Source of the DNA: Undibacterium sp. YM2
Lineage (GTDB): Bacteria; Pseudomonadota; Gammaproteobacteria; Burkholderiales; Burkholderiaceae_D
Reading direction: 5' to 3'
Assembly: GCF_009937975.1 (NCBI RefSeq)
Contig: NZ_AP018441.1
Span: forward strand, 1,984,001-2,048,000
Length of the DNA: 64,000 bases
Shown piece after piece: positions 9,080 through 18,378 of this stretch. Positions within the stretch are counted from its first letter, which is position 1; the number at the start of each line of letters is the position of its first letter. The notes below the pieces were generated by a model that had not been told where the DNA came from, made no database searches, and saw only the letters and a list, made by a program, of their open reading frames with translations. The translations under genes and the position numbers were made by a program.

Positions 9080-9439
9080 GGCAATATGGTAACCGTAAAA
9101 TGTACTTGCATGATTGCGCACTGCTGCATAGGCTGCTCATTCGGGCATGGGTAGATGTGAAAATTATTTCTTCTACACCAACGGCTTTGCATCTGGCTCA
9201 ATGAGATGGCTACTGAGCTTGTCATTTTGTATTTTCAAACAGGGCAGTACGTGAAAACCGAAGTCGCCGTGACGCCAGCAAAGCTGACAAACTGATGGCA
9301 TACGGTAAAATAGTAGTGCATAATACGAAAAGATGGTCTTGTGTCTTATAGAAGAGTGATTGCTCTATAAAATATATGCTCACAAGGCAAATGATGAGAA
9401 AAGCGTGACCCGCTTGATCGCCCAACTACGGAGAAAACG
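9080..9439. other. 360-base gap between rluE-like gene and icd
   Basis: No convincing gene is present. The 3' part holds a 7-bp inverted repeat (TTATAGA at 9346-9352, TCTATAA at 9364-9370) overlapping a -10-like TATAAAAT, which may belong to the icd promoter or an operator over it. A good -35 at correct spacing is not evident. Confidence 0.4.
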
Positions 9440-10693
9440 ATGTATCAACATATTCAAGTACCTGCTGAAGGTAAACAAATTACCGTCAATGCTGATTTTT
9501 CGCTGAATGTTCCTGACAATCCTATCATCCCATTCATCGAAGGCGATGGTACTGGCGTTGATATCAGCCCGGTCATGATCAAGGTCGTTGATGCGGCCGT
9601 AGCGAAAGCCTATGCAGGCAAACGCAAAATCAGCTGGATGGAAATCTATGCTGGTGAAAAATCCACTAAAGTATATGGCCCTGATGTATGGCTGCCAGAA
9701 GAAACACTGAAAGTCTTGAAAGACTACGTAGTTTCCATCAAAGGCCCATTGACGACACCAGTTGGCGGCGGCATCCGTTCCCTGAACGTGGCCCTGCGTC
9801 AAGAGCTCGACCTGTATGTCTGCCTGCGTCCAGTGCGTTATTTCAAAGGCGTGCCATCCCCAGTGCGTGAGCCAGAAAAAACAGACATGGTCATCTTCCG
9901 TGAAAACTCTGAAGATATCTATGCTGGTATCGAATTCGCTGAAGGCTCTGATCAAGTTAAAAAACTGATCAAGTTCCTGACAGAAGAAATGGGCGTTAAG
10001 AAAATCCGTTTCCCAGAAACTTCCGGTATCGGCGTCAAGCCAGTATCCCGTGAAGGTACAGAGCGTCTGGTACGCAAAGCGATCCAGTACGCTATCGATA
10101 ATGACAAGCCATCTGTGACTATCGTTCACAAAGGCAACATCATGAAGTACACCGAAGGTGGCTTCCGTGATTGGGCATATGCTCTGGCGCAAAAAGAATT
10201 CGGTGCTGAGCTGATCGACGGCGGCCCATGGTGCAAATTCAAGAATCCAAAAACAGGTAAAGAAATCACTGTTAAAGATTCCATCGCTGATGCGTTCCTG
10301 CAGCAAATCCTGTTGCGTCCAGCAGAATACAGTGTTATCGCTACACTGAACCTGAACGGCGACTATATCTCTGACGCTCTGGCTGCTCAGGTTGGTGGTA
10401 TCGGTATTGCTCCAGGTGCAAACTTGTCTGACTCTATCGCGATGTTTGAAGCAACTCACGGTACAGCACCTAAGTATGCCGGTAAAGATTATGTGAACCC
10501 AGGTTCCCTGATCTTGTCTGCAGAAATGATGTTGCGTCACATGGGCTGGGTAGAAGCAGCTGACCTGTTGATCAGCTCTACAGAAAAAGCCATCACTGCC
10601 AAGAAAGTGACTTATGATTTCGCCCGTTTGATGGAAGGCGCGACACAAGTGTCTTGCTCCGGCTTCGGCGATGTCATGATAGAAAACATGTAA
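9440..10693 (+). CDS. icd: isocitrate dehydrogenase, NADP-dependent
   Basis: This enzyme oxidatively decarboxylates isocitrate to 2-oxoglutarate in the TCA cycle, making NADPH. The 417-residue protein matches the E. coli-type homodimer length. [13 protein letters not shown] holds the substrate-binding serine at residue 113, the residue phosphorylated by AceK in enterics. The metal/cofactor region [20 protein letters not shown] and the [11 protein letters not shown] loop are intact. GGAG precedes the ATG. It is monocistronic, with a strong terminator at 10751. Confidence 0.97.
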   Translation: MYQHIQVPAEGKQITVNADFSLNVPDNPIIPFIEGDGTGVDISPVMIKVVDAAVAKAYAGKRKISWMEIYAGEKSTKVYGPDVWLPEETLKVLKDYVVSIKGPLTTPVGGGIRSLNVALRQELDLYVCLRPVRYFKGVPSPVREPEKTDMVIFRENSEDIYAGIEFAEGSDQVKKLIKFLTEEMGVKKIRFPETSGIGVKPVSREGTERLVRKAIQYAIDNDKPSVTIVHKGNIMKYTEGGFRDWAYALAQKEFGAELIDGGPWCKFKNPKTGKEITVKDSIADAFLQQILLRPAEYSVIATLNLNGDYISDALAAQVGGIGIAPGANLSDSIAMFEATHGTAPKYAGKDYVNPGSLILSAEMMLRHMGWVEAADLLISSTEKAITAKKVTYDFARLMEGATQVSCSGFGDVMIENM

Positions 10694-10750
10694 ATCTGAG
10701 CATTGCTTTTTGGTTGGAGAGATCCGGCCAGACATGCAAGGCGCAGTCAG

Positions 10751-10782
10751 AGCCCCCTGTTTTGCGACAGGGGGCTTTTTTG
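10751..10782 (+). terminator. rho-independent terminator of icd
   Basis: A perfect 10-bp GC-rich stem (AGCCCCCTGT / ACAGGGGGCT) with a 6-base loop is followed by TTTTTT. Confidence 0.9.
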
Positions 10783-10990
10783 TCGTTATCTGTACCCAGA
10801 GCGCGAGACTTAATGAAGATTTCTTCTAGCGGTTTTTAGCCAAAAAGACATGCCATTCTGATAGAATTAAGTTGAAAAACAAATCTCGAAGTTGATTTTC
10901 AAGGCAGGTACAGTTTGTTGGATCAAAGCTTCGGGATCCGTGTGAGACCACTCCGGTCTGTATTCCCATGGCTTGTGACGGCAGAATGTT

Positions 10991-11024
10991 ACTCACTTTT
11001 CTTGATCATGAATTTCAAGTGAGT
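10991..11024. repeat. inverted repeat upstream of the transglutaminase-like gene
   Basis: ACTCACTT (10991-10998) and AAGTGAGT (11017-11024) are perfect 8-bp arms around a spacer containing TGATCA. It lies just before the start region of the next gene, in an otherwise featureless gap after the icd terminator. It could be an operator or an mRNA hairpin. Confidence 0.35.
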
Positions 11025-11043
11025 GACCATTCCTTGCATACTT

Positions 11044-13902
11044 ATGACGCCATTCATGACACCCGCCCTGCTCAAACTGACCGGGCTGAATAAAAAATCT
11101 TCTCTATCCTTCAAGAGTACAGCTTCTGTACTGTGCCTCTGTTTGCTGGCCCTGTGCAGTCATGCTTCTACGGTGCAAACCGAAGCGCAGACTGGTGGCA
11201 GGCCGCAGGAGTCCCAGCGCTTTGAAAAAAATCTGACGCGCGGTGAACCAGTGCCCTCATGGGTAGAGTTGGATAATGGAAGCCAGGTGGCAAATACCAG
11301 TAATGCCGCGCCACTGGTGGTTCGCCTGTCCGATGTCCAGACCTATGTAGACAAGCAGGCAAGCACTTATGTGCATCGCATGATGCAGGCAAATGAAGCC
11401 TCCATGCTGACGCAGGTGGGCCGGATTGAGATTCCATTTCATCCCGAATATCAAAGAGTGGGTTTGCACAGCATCCGGGTCATACGGGGTAGTCAGGTAT
11501 TTGACAAAACCACTACCGCTGATATCCGTTATTTGCAGATGGAAAGTGAACTTGATTCCGGCATTTTCACAGGTTCAGTTACCGCGTCGATTGTGATTGA
11601 TGACATCCGCATAGGCGATATTGTCGATATAGCGTATTCAACGACAGGGCAGAATCCGGTTTTTGATGGTCATTTCTTCTCGACCCTGGTGTGGGATAAC
11701 AGTTACCCGATTTTGCGCAAGCGCATACGCCTGAACACACCAGCCAGCAGGCCGGTCAAATACCGCATTCTTGGCCAGGGCAGTGGCAATATCCAAACCA
11801 GGGAAGAGCAACTGGCGGGCCGCAAGATCATTACATTTACTGCGGATCAGATCAAGGCAATAGAGTTTGAGCCCTATGTGCCGCACGACATATTCCAGTT
11901 CAGGGTCATACAGTTTTCAGAGTTTTCACAATGGCAGCAAGTCAATCAATGGGCGCAAAACCTGTTTGACGTCAGCACCAATAGTGCCGAACTCGATAAA
12001 GTCGTGGCGGGCCTGCGTGGGGCGGGTAACTCAGACCAGACTGTGCAGCAAGCGTTGGCTTATGTACAGAATGAGATACGCTATCTGTCGATTTCCATAG
12101 GCGAGAATTCTCACAAGCCTTTCCCGCCAGACGTGGTGCTGGCCCGCCGTTACGGCGATTGCAAGGACAAGTCTTTGCTGTTATCAACGATTTTGCGCAA
12201 GTTGGGGATAGAGGCAGCTCCGGTTCTGATTTCTGCATCCAATCCAGCAATGCCAGGAAAAATGCTGCCTTCTCCTTTGGCATTTGATCATGCGATCGTC
12301 AGGGTCAGGGTCAATGGCAAAGTCTATTACCTTGACCCGACCAGGGCCGCCCAGTACGGACCGCTTGCCAATATGGGACAGGTACATGCCGGTGCTGAAG
12401 TACTGGTGATTAACAAGGATAGTTTTGAACTTGCCACGGTCCCCAAAAATGAAGAGGGCACGGCGACCGTCAATGGGCGTCTGGAAAAAATACGCCTGGA
12501 TAAAATGGATGGCGTGGCCGAGTTTCAGGTTACGCATCAGTATTCAGGCATAGAAGCTGAGCAGGTGCGTTCTTACCTGGCACGGCAAACCAGGGAGCAA
12601 TTGAAAAATGCCTACGTCGCCTCAGTGTTGAGACGCTATCCTGATGCCGAGCTCAAGTCAGGCCCAACTGTTGCTGACAACCGCCAGGCCAATACTGTCA
12701 ATATTGAATTGAAATTCCAGATACCTGGCTTGCTGGTCAAGAATGCTTCTGGATGGCAGCTGCGCTATCAGGCATCAAATATGCGTGAGCGTTTTTATAT
12801 TCCTGAAAATCCCAAACGCAAGCAAGCCCTGATCGTGCCGACACATCCGCCGCTGATACGCTATGAACTGGAAGCCAGATTGCCAGAAGAGGTCAATGCG
12901 AACTACACGCCTTCGATTACAAATATTGATGACCCGGCATTCAAGGCAAGTGAAACTTTGACTTTCAAACAGAATGTATTCAAGGCCAGCGTCGAGTTGC
13001 ACAGCCTGAAAGACAGGATAGCGCCGCAGGACGTGGTTGATTTCATGGCGAATACCCGCAAAGTCGGTGTCATGCTGGAAGGTAGCATACAGATACGCAA
13101 GACAGACTTGCGTGAAGCTGCTGCCCGTGACTTGCCTGACGTGCCAATCAAGCAGAAGGTCAGGGAGCAACTGGAAGAGGAAATACGCAACAAATCCAGC
13201 CTGATCAATGAAGCGCGTGCCAGCGGCAGTATTCCTGCGCTTGCACTCTGTGAACGCAGCCTGGCCTATGCGCGTATGGGGCGCAAGTCCGATGCCCTGG
13301 CAGATCTGCAGGTAGCCAGAAAGGATGCCCCGGATAGCCAGGAATATATACGCTGCCGTTCAAATGCTTATTATGCGATAGGAGACTTTAAAAACAGTGA
13401 AGCAGACAGCGCGCGCCTGTTGTCTCTTGGGGCTGCTGATAGCAGGCTTTACATGTCACGCGGCATGTCCTTGTTTGCCCTGGGTAAATGGCGGGAGGCT
13501 GCAGATAGTTTTGCTTTGGCGATAGAGCAAGGCAGTGGCAGCCAGGCCAAATTGCGCGCCAGCATCATGCGCCAACTGGCACTCAGGCGGCAAAATCTGT
13601 CATCCAATGTCAATAACACCTTGGATGGCAGTGATGACTGGCTCAGTGACATGTTGTCAGCCACTTATGCAGGCGGGAAGTCGGAAGACCAGGTATTGCA
13701 TCAGGTGCATAAGCGCACAGGAGATGAGCTTGATGTGGCATTGGCCGAAGCCTATTTCTACATCGCTCAATTGAATATGATTAACGGTAACAAGATCAAG
13801 GCCTCGGTTTACATGCAGAGATCTGTTGAAAAAAGTCCGCTCAACGCAGATTACCGGCCATTGGCTGAGTTTGAAGCAGAGCGATTAAAGAAAAATAAAT
13901 AA
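11044..13902 (+). CDS. periplasmic DUF3857 / transglutaminase-like protein with TPR repeats
   Basis: The protein is about 952 residues. A signal peptide (about 20-45, ending LLALCSHAS) is followed by a DUF3857-type beta-rich domain. The transglutaminase core has Cys373 in RYGDCKDKS, His416 in FDHAIVRV and Asp431 in YLDPTR, so the catalytic triad appears complete. A long beta-rich region follows, and then TPR-like helical repeats at about 735-900. It is probably a periplasmic enzyme or scaffold; the substrate is unknown. The start is uncertain: GTG at 11023, ATG at 11044 or 11056 are in frame, and none has a good ribosome site. A coiled-coil secreted protein follows 22 bases later and may be its partner. 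Confidence 0.85.
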   Translation: MTPFMTPALLKLTGLNKKSSLSFKSTASVLCLCLLALCSHASTVQTEAQTGGRPQESQRFEKNLTRGEPVPSWVELDNGSQVANTSNAAPLVVRLSDVQTYVDKQASTYVHRMMQANEASMLTQVGRIEIPFHPEYQRVGLHSIRVIRGSQVFDKTTTADIRYLQMESELDSGIFTGSVTASIVIDDIRIGDIVDIAYSTTGQNPVFDGHFFSTLVWDNSYPILRKRIRLNTPASRPVKYRILGQGSGNIQTREEQLAGRKIITFTADQIKAIEFEPYVPHDIFQFRVIQFSEFSQWQQVNQWAQNLFDVSTNSAELDKVVAGLRGAGNSDQTVQQALAYVQNEIRYLSISIGENSHKPFPPDVVLARRYGDCKDKSLLLSTILRKLGIEAAPVLISASNPAMPGKMLPSPLAFDHAIVRVRVNGKVYYLDPTRAAQYGPLANMGQVHAGAEVLVINKDSFELATVPKNEEGTATVNGRLEKIRLDKMDGVAEFQVTHQYSGIEAEQVRSYLARQTREQLKNAYVASVLRRYPDAELKSGPTVADNRQANTVNIELKFQIPGLLVKNASGWQLRYQASNMRERFYIPENPKRKQALIVPTHPPLIRYELEARLPEEVNANYTPSITNIDDPAFKASETLTFKQNVFKASVELHSLKDRIAPQDVVDFMANTRKVGVMLEGSIQIRKTDLREAAARDLPDVPIKQKVREQLEEEIRNKSSLINEARASGSIPALALCERSLAYARMGRKSDALADLQVARKDAPDSQEYIRCRSNAYYAIGDFKNSEADSARLLSLGAADSRLYMSRGMSLFALGKWREAADSFALAIEQGSGSQAKLRASIMRQLALRRQNLSSNVNNTLDGSDDWLSDMLSATYAGGKSEDQVLHQVHKRTGDELDVALAEAYFYIAQLNMINGNKIKASVYMQRSVEKSPLNADYRPLAEFEAERLKKNK

Positions 13903-13924
13903 AACTATTGATGAGGGAGTAGTG

Positions 13925-15154
13925 ATGTTGGTGTGTAGATTATTGTTAGTGCTGTTTTTGTCGTCTCTGGCATCGTTTTCTGGTGCCGCCGGAATACCGA
14001 TCAAGAATCCGGCAGCGCTTGAGGATGTGCAGCAGATTGTCAGTACCTTTGGTATAGACCAGGGAGTACAGAATGCTATTCGCCGTGACCTGGAAAATAA
14101 CAACAGGACGAAGCCTGAATTGTATTTTGATCCGGTAATTTACATGCAGCCGTTTACAGTCGAGGCGATTAATCAGCATATTTCTGTCGTGCTGGCAAAA
14201 TACATTTCATCGGATTATGCACAAAAGCTGTTGAAGGAATTACCCAAGCCTGCTGGCAAAATTTCTACCCGTCTCTGGCGGACTGAAATGAACCAGAGCC
14301 TTGATGCGGCACGCGGCGAATTCAATAAACTGTCACCAGCTGATCGCAAGGCAGTTAATGACTTTCGCTCTTCGCCTACCTTCCTGAGCATGCTCAATGC
14401 ACTCAATAACAGCCGGGAGGAGCGTCAGGAAGAGTTGGGGAACTGGTCAGGCAATGAAATGCGTGCGAGGGTACAGCAATCGCGCAAGGCAATTGCAGAA
14501 TTGATGGAAATCAGTATTAAGCTTGAAAAAGAAGAAATTGACGAAAACGTCAAATTGTCCGAACGTATTCCTCTTACTGGCCAGCGCTCTTTTGATCAGG
14601 AAGCTCGTCTGACTTTCGAATACCTGCGTGCCAATATCAAACAGAATTTGCGTTTCTCGGAAGAGCTCAAGGCATTGGACCTGGCGAATGCATTAAAACC
14701 TGCCACCCTGACTTCCCGCCAGGGCATAGAAAACAGCAACCTGGCCATTCTTGCAGCAGAGGCCATGTTTGACAATAACTCCAAGCGCTACGATAGCCTG
14801 CGCGCAAGCTATACCGACGCCATTGAAAAAATCGTCATGTCGCCGCAACAGAGGCAGGATGTTATCGCCAACAATAAAAAGAATATGGAAGATATCCTCG
14901 AACTGAGGATAAGGCGCAACGAACATTTGCGGGCTTTTCTTGAATTGAAAAAGCAGGTGCTGGCGCTGTGTGAGAGCAGATTCGGAAAAATAAAAGTGGA
15001 AAGTGATACCCTGGTTTTCGACAACGAACAGGATGTCAATCAATATAACAGTCTCGTCAGGCAGATCAATGCAGAAAGACAGGCCCTGCTGGACATGGAA
15101 AAGCAAGACCTGGATGAACGCAGCCGTTCATTGGCAACGTTCAGAAAGAAATAG
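13925..15154 (+). CDS. secreted helical/coiled-coil protein of unknown function
   Basis: This is a 409-residue protein with an N-terminal signal peptide (LLLVLFLSSLASFSGAAG). The rest is charged and probably mostly helical, with coiled-coil-like stretches around 175-215 (IAELMEISIKLEKEEIDENV) and 290-400. No known domain is recognised. AGGGAG five bases upstream of the ATG at 13925 favours that start over the GTG one codon earlier. It follows the transglutaminase-like gene by 22 bases and ends at a terminator, so the two very likely form an operon acting in the periplasm. Confidence 0.75.
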   Translation: MLVCRLLLVLFLSSLASFSGAAGIPIKNPAALEDVQQIVSTFGIDQGVQNAIRRDLENNNRTKPELYFDPVIYMQPFTVEAINQHISVVLAKYISSDYAQKLLKELPKPAGKISTRLWRTEMNQSLDAARGEFNKLSPADRKAVNDFRSSPTFLSMLNALNNSREERQEELGNWSGNEMRARVQQSRKAIAELMEISIKLEKEEIDENVKLSERIPLTGQRSFDQEARLTFEYLRANIKQNLRFSEELKALDLANALKPATLTSRQGIENSNLAILAAEAMFDNNSKRYDSLRASYTDAIEKIVMSPQQRQDVIANNKKNMEDILELRIRRNEHLRAFLELKKQVLALCESRFGKIKVESDTLVFDNEQDVNQYNSLVRQINAERQALLDMEKQDLDERSRSLATFRKK

Positions 15155-15169
15155 AAGGCCATAAAAATT

Positions 15170-15212
15170 AGCCAGCCCGGCGTGGGTGATTGTCTGGTCT
15201 GGCTGTTTTTTT
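15170..15212 (+). terminator. terminator of the transglutaminase/coiled-coil operon
   Basis: AGCCAG (15170-15175) pairs with CTGGCT (15199-15204) over a partly paired interior and is followed by seven T's. Confidence 0.65.
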
Positions 15213-15285
15213 AAAGCATGTTCTAAGGCATGTTCCGAAACATATATTAATTGATTTCAGGGTTGAAGTTGACTGCCTTGAATTT

Positions 15286-15927
15286 TTAAACAATCACATT
15301 GCTCAGGGCGTAGCGTATCAGGTCGGCCTGGCCTTCGATGTTAAGTTTGCGTTTGATATTGAGCCTGTGGGTTTCCACCGTCCTGACGCTGAGCCCCAGT
15401 TCCTTGGCAATATGTTTATTCGATTTGCCAGTTGCTATGCATGTCAGGATGGATTTTTCTCTCTGCGTCAAAATCTGGCTGGCGTCACTGCTGGCAGTTT
15501 GCCGGTTCAGGCCCGAACTGAAATACGTGCCTCCGGCAATGACGGTATCAATTGCCTCTATGATTTCTACAGCTGGCGCATCCTTGAGTACGTAAGCGCG
15601 GGCGCCGGCCTGCATGGACTGATTCACGTATTCAGTTTTTTCATGCATAGACAACATGATGACTGCGATGTGCGGGTACTCAGTCTTGAAACGGGCAGTC
15701 AGGCTGATACCATTGCCTGTGCCAAGATTAATATCCATCAGTATCAGGTCTATGGGTTTGCTGGCAGCGATGGCCAGTGCTTCTTCTGCCGTACCTGCTT
15801 CACCGGCTATTCTGATGCTGGCGATGGTCTCCAGCCTTGCCCTGAGTCCGTCCCTGACCAGGGGGTGATCATCGACGAGTAACAAATGCACTTGTCGTAC
15901 AGCTTGGACCGGTATCTGCTCGGTCAT
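15286..15927 (-). CDS. response regulator, NarL/FixJ (LuxR-type HTH) family
   Basis: This is a 213-residue two-component regulator. The receiver domain (about 12-130) has the acidic pair in LLLVDDHPLVRDG, phosphoacceptor Asp65 in LILMDINLG, and the late lysine in YVLKDAPAVE. A LuxR-type helix-turn-helix at about 148-208 reads LTQREKSILTCIATGKSNK and LSVRTVETHRLNIKRKL. Its start overlaps the end of the sensor kinase gene by ATGA, so the two are translationally coupled. Target genes are not evident. Confidence 0.93.
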   Translation of the reverse strand: MTEQIPVQAVRQVHLLLVDDHPLVRDGLRARLETIASIRIAGEAGTAEEALAIAASKPIDLILMDINLGTGNGISLTARFKTEYPHIAVIMLSMHEKTEYVNQSMQAGARAYVLKDAPAVEIIEAIDTVIAGGTYFSSGLNRQTASSDASQILTQREKSILTCIATGKSNKHIAKELGLSVRTVETHRLNIKRKLNIEGQADLIRYALSNVIV

Positions 15928-17291
15928 TGGTTATCTCCATTTGGTATGCTGGCGGTGACAGTCGTGCCGCTGGTATCGGATTGTAATTGCAAACTACCAT
16001 TAATCGCAGCCAGACGTTCACGCATATTGCTCAGGCCTATGCCACGATGTGGGTGGTTCGCCACACCCTTGATATCAAACCCGCGTCCGTCATCGCTGAT
16101 GATGAGATTGATGTTTTCAGCGTCGCTGAGCAGGTGCACATTGACCTGGCTGACTTGCTGCGCATGTTTATGTATATTCGTCAGGGCTTCCTGTGCCACC
16201 CTGAACAGGACGGTGTTGCCGATTTCATCGAGCGCATGGAAGTCGCCAGAAGCATGAAAACTGACCGGCAAGCCACTGGCATGTTCAAACTCATCGCACA
16301 GATGTTCAAAGGCGGCCACCAGGCCCAGATCATCGAGCAGGGCAGGGCGCAGGTTGTGGGAGATGCGCCTGACTTCGCTGAGTGCTTCATTGAGCTGGTC
16401 TGTGGCACGGGCAAATGACAGTTTTGCCGCTTCCGGGCCTGCGCCTGCCTGATGCAGTTTGACCTGACCTGATTCGATCTGCAGCTTGACGGAAACCAGT
16501 AGCTGACTCAGGCCATCATGCAGGTCACGGGACAGACGGGCACGCTCATCTTCCTGCGAGCTGACCACGCTTTGTGCGAGTACCTTGAGCTTGGCTTCGG
16601 CAAGCCGCGATTCAGTGATATTCAGGGCCAGGCCGGACAGGGCAATCAGCAAGGCGCTGATAATGGCGATGCCAGCGATCCATGACATGGTGCTTTGTAT
16701 GTTTTTTGCCACTTGCACATCAATTTTATTGAGGGCGGTATCAACGTCGTCGAGATAGATCCCCGTACCCATCATCCAGCCCCATTTTTCCAGGTGCACC
16801 ACATAGCCGAGTTTGGGCATGACCTTGTGCATCGAAGGTTTTTCCCACATATAACGGATAGCCCCGCCTCCTGCCCTGGCTTTATTGAGCAGGTTTTGTA
16901 TGGTCAGGCTGCCCTGGGGATCGGTCATATTCCACAAGTCCTGGCCTACCAGGTCAGGCCGGCGGGGATGCATAAGATTTTTACCATCCATGTCGTAGAT
17001 GTAAAAATACCCATCATCCCCAAAATCCAGGGCCGCGAGTATTTTCTTGGCTTCTTCCTGCGTGGCAGGGCCTTGCTGCTTGCCATTGTAAAGGTGGGCA
17101 ATGGCTGCAGTGCCGAGGGTGACATAATGCTTGAGTTCAGCTTCTTTGCTGGACAGGTAGGCTTGCTCTATCGTGCTTCTTTGCTGTTTTGCCAAAAAAG
17201 TCGCCTGATAAAATACCGCCATGGCAATACCGGCAAAAGCCAGCAGCAGCGGGACAACAGCCAGCAATATGATTTTATGCCTGAGCTTCAT
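15924..17291 (-). CDS. sensor histidine kinase with extracytoplasmic Cache domain
   Basis: This is a 455-residue inner-membrane kinase. TM1 spans about residues 8-28. The periplasmic sCache_2-type domain (about 35-195) contains DDGYFYIYDMDGKNLMHP, typical of small-ligand sensors. TM2 is at about 203-224. The HisKA_3 dimerisation region has His258 in RLSRDLHDGLSQ, and an HATPase domain with ISDDGRGFD and HRGIGLSNMRERL ends the protein. It forms a cognate pair with the overlapping response regulator. The ligand is unknown; related sensors often detect carboxylic acids. Confidence 0.92.
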   Translation of the reverse strand: MKLRHKIILLAVVPLLLAFAGIAMAVFYQATFLAKQQRSTIEQAYLSSKEAELKHYVTLGTAAIAHLYNGKQQGPATQEEAKKILAALDFGDDGYFYIYDMDGKNLMHPRRPDLVGQDLWNMTDPQGSLTIQNLLNKARAGGGAIRYMWEKPSMHKVMPKLGYVVHLEKWGWMMGTGIYLDDVDTALNKIDVQVAKNIQSTMSWIAGIAIISALLIALSGLALNITESRLAEAKLKVLAQSVVSSQEDERARLSRDLHDGLSQLLVSVKLQIESGQVKLHQAGAGPEAAKLSFARATDQLNEALSEVRRISHNLRPALLDDLGLVAAFEHLCDEFEHASGLPVSFHASGDFHALDEIGNTVLFRVAQEALTNIHKHAQQVSQVNVHLLSDAENINLIISDDGRGFDIKGVANHPHRGIGLSNMRERLAAINGSLQLQSDTSGTTVTASIPNGDNQ

Positions 17292-17411
17292 GGGAGAAAT
17301 CTGAGCCTGCGTTTAATAAAAGCATTTGAAAAAGGTATCTACTCTAGCCTTGAACTCAATTAAAGCAAAATTTAATCGGACTGGGGGAGGGGGAGTTTGC
17401 CGGGGAATAAA

Positions 17412-17438
17412 AAAAAGCCCCGCAGTGCGGGGCTTTTT
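17412..17438. terminator. terminator downstream of cspA
   Basis: A near-perfect stem (AAAAAGCCCCGCA / TGCGGGGCTTTTT) forms a GC-rich hairpin with T-runs in both directions. It lies 32 bases past the cspA stop. Confidence 0.9.
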
Positions 17439-17469
17439 AAAAAACCAGAATCTGAGAAAAAATCAGAGA

Positions 17470-17673
17470 TTAAGGGTTTTGGATGTTGGAAGCTTGCTTG
17501 CCTTTAGGGCCTTGCGTGACTTCGAACGTTACTTTTTGACCTTCTTTCAGGGTCTTGAAGCCGTTCATCTGGATTGCGGAAAAGTGGGCGAACAAATCCT
17601 CACCACCGTCATCCGGAGTGATAAAGCCGAAACCTTTGGAATCATTGAACCACTTGACGGTACCTGTTGCCAT
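17470..17673 (-). CDS. cspA: cold shock protein, CspA family
   Basis: This is a 67-residue single cold-shock domain that binds single-stranded nucleic acid and acts as an RNA chaperone. Both RNA-binding motifs are intact ([11 protein letters not shown] and DLFAHFSAI). The opening [10 protein letters not shown] and the length are typical. A promoter-like pair lies 90-120 bases upstream, implying a leader of about 85 bases; long leaders are common in cold-inducible csp genes. The symbol denotes the family; which paralogue this is cannot be known from one locus. Confidence 0.93.
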   Translation of the reverse strand: MATGTVKWFNDSKGFGFITPDDGGEDLFAHFSAIQMNGFKTLKEGQKVTFEVTQGPKGKQASNIQNP

Positions 17674-17763
17674 AATGCATCTTTCAAATAGAAACTAATC
17701 ACACGAGCCGTAAAAGCAAGAAACCTAGCACTACGCTACCTCCCCCTTGACCTGCTCACTTCA

Positions 17764-17792
17764 TATTGACGATTTACTACTTTATTTGTCAA
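17764..17792 (-). promoter_or_regulatory. probable cspA promoter
   Basis: On the minus strand TTGACA (17792-17787) is followed 17 bases later by TCAATA (17769-17764). The rest of the 396-base gap to clpS is AT-rich, and I see no gene in it. A clear clpS promoter was not identified. Confidence 0.5.
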
Positions 17793-18069
17793 TAAATATC
17801 ATTCTTGGCGGAAAAAAAGCTAAAGTCAAGAAACTTCTGGTTACATATCAAGTAGTTTTGCAGTACTGTTGTATTTTTACTTAATGACAAGAAAATACCC
17901 TGATATTTGATGTGAAGAAATAGTTTTACCATTGAAACTTGATCTAAAGGAATTGATCACCATCTGCGAGGAAAGCAGAAAGCGCGTAACATTGACCAAG
18001 GAGAAAATTAAGCCGTTTTATTCGCTTATTATTTGTCTCTGAAATGAATCAACGTACTAGAATATACGT

Positions 18070-18378
18070 ATGGGAAACAAGCAAGAAAACGGTACGATAC
18101 TGGAACGTCAGGCGCAGAAGTTAAAACCGCCTTCCATGTATCAGGTAATTTTACTCAACGACGACTACACTCCTATGGAGTTTGTGGTGGCGATCGTTCA
18201 GGAATATTTTAATAAGGATCGTGAGACTGCCATGCAGATCATGCTCAAGGTGCACAGGGATGGCAAAGGGATATGTGGTGTCTATTCCAAGGATATTGCG
18301 CTGACCAAAGTGGAACTCGTTTTAACGCACGCCCGTAAGGCAGGACACCCCCTGCAATGTGTGATGGAGGAAGTATGA
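18070..18378 (+). CDS. clpS: ATP-dependent Clp protease adaptor ClpS
   Basis: ClpS is the N-recognin that delivers N-degron substrates to ClpAP. The 102-residue protein has a flexible N-terminal tail and then the core [18 protein letters not shown], with the NDD/TPMEFV residues that form the N-degron pocket. [17 protein letters not shown] follows. The last codons overlap clpA (ATGA at 18375-18378), the classic clpS-clpA arrangement. No strong ribosome site precedes the ATG at 18070. Confidence 0.96.
   Translation: MGNKQENGTILERQAQKLKPPSMYQVILLNDDYTPMEFVVAIVQEYFNKDRETAMQIMLKVHRDGKGICGVYSKDIALTKVELVLTHARKAGHPLQCVMEEV

Noticed and set aside
9222..9425. 67-codon minus-strand frame before icd
   Set aside because: No ribosome site, and it overlaps the icd promoter region.
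9380..10735. 451-codon open frame antisense to icd
   Set aside because: It mirrors icd codon structure, has a Cys/Phe-rich composition unlike a real protein, and has no ribosome site.
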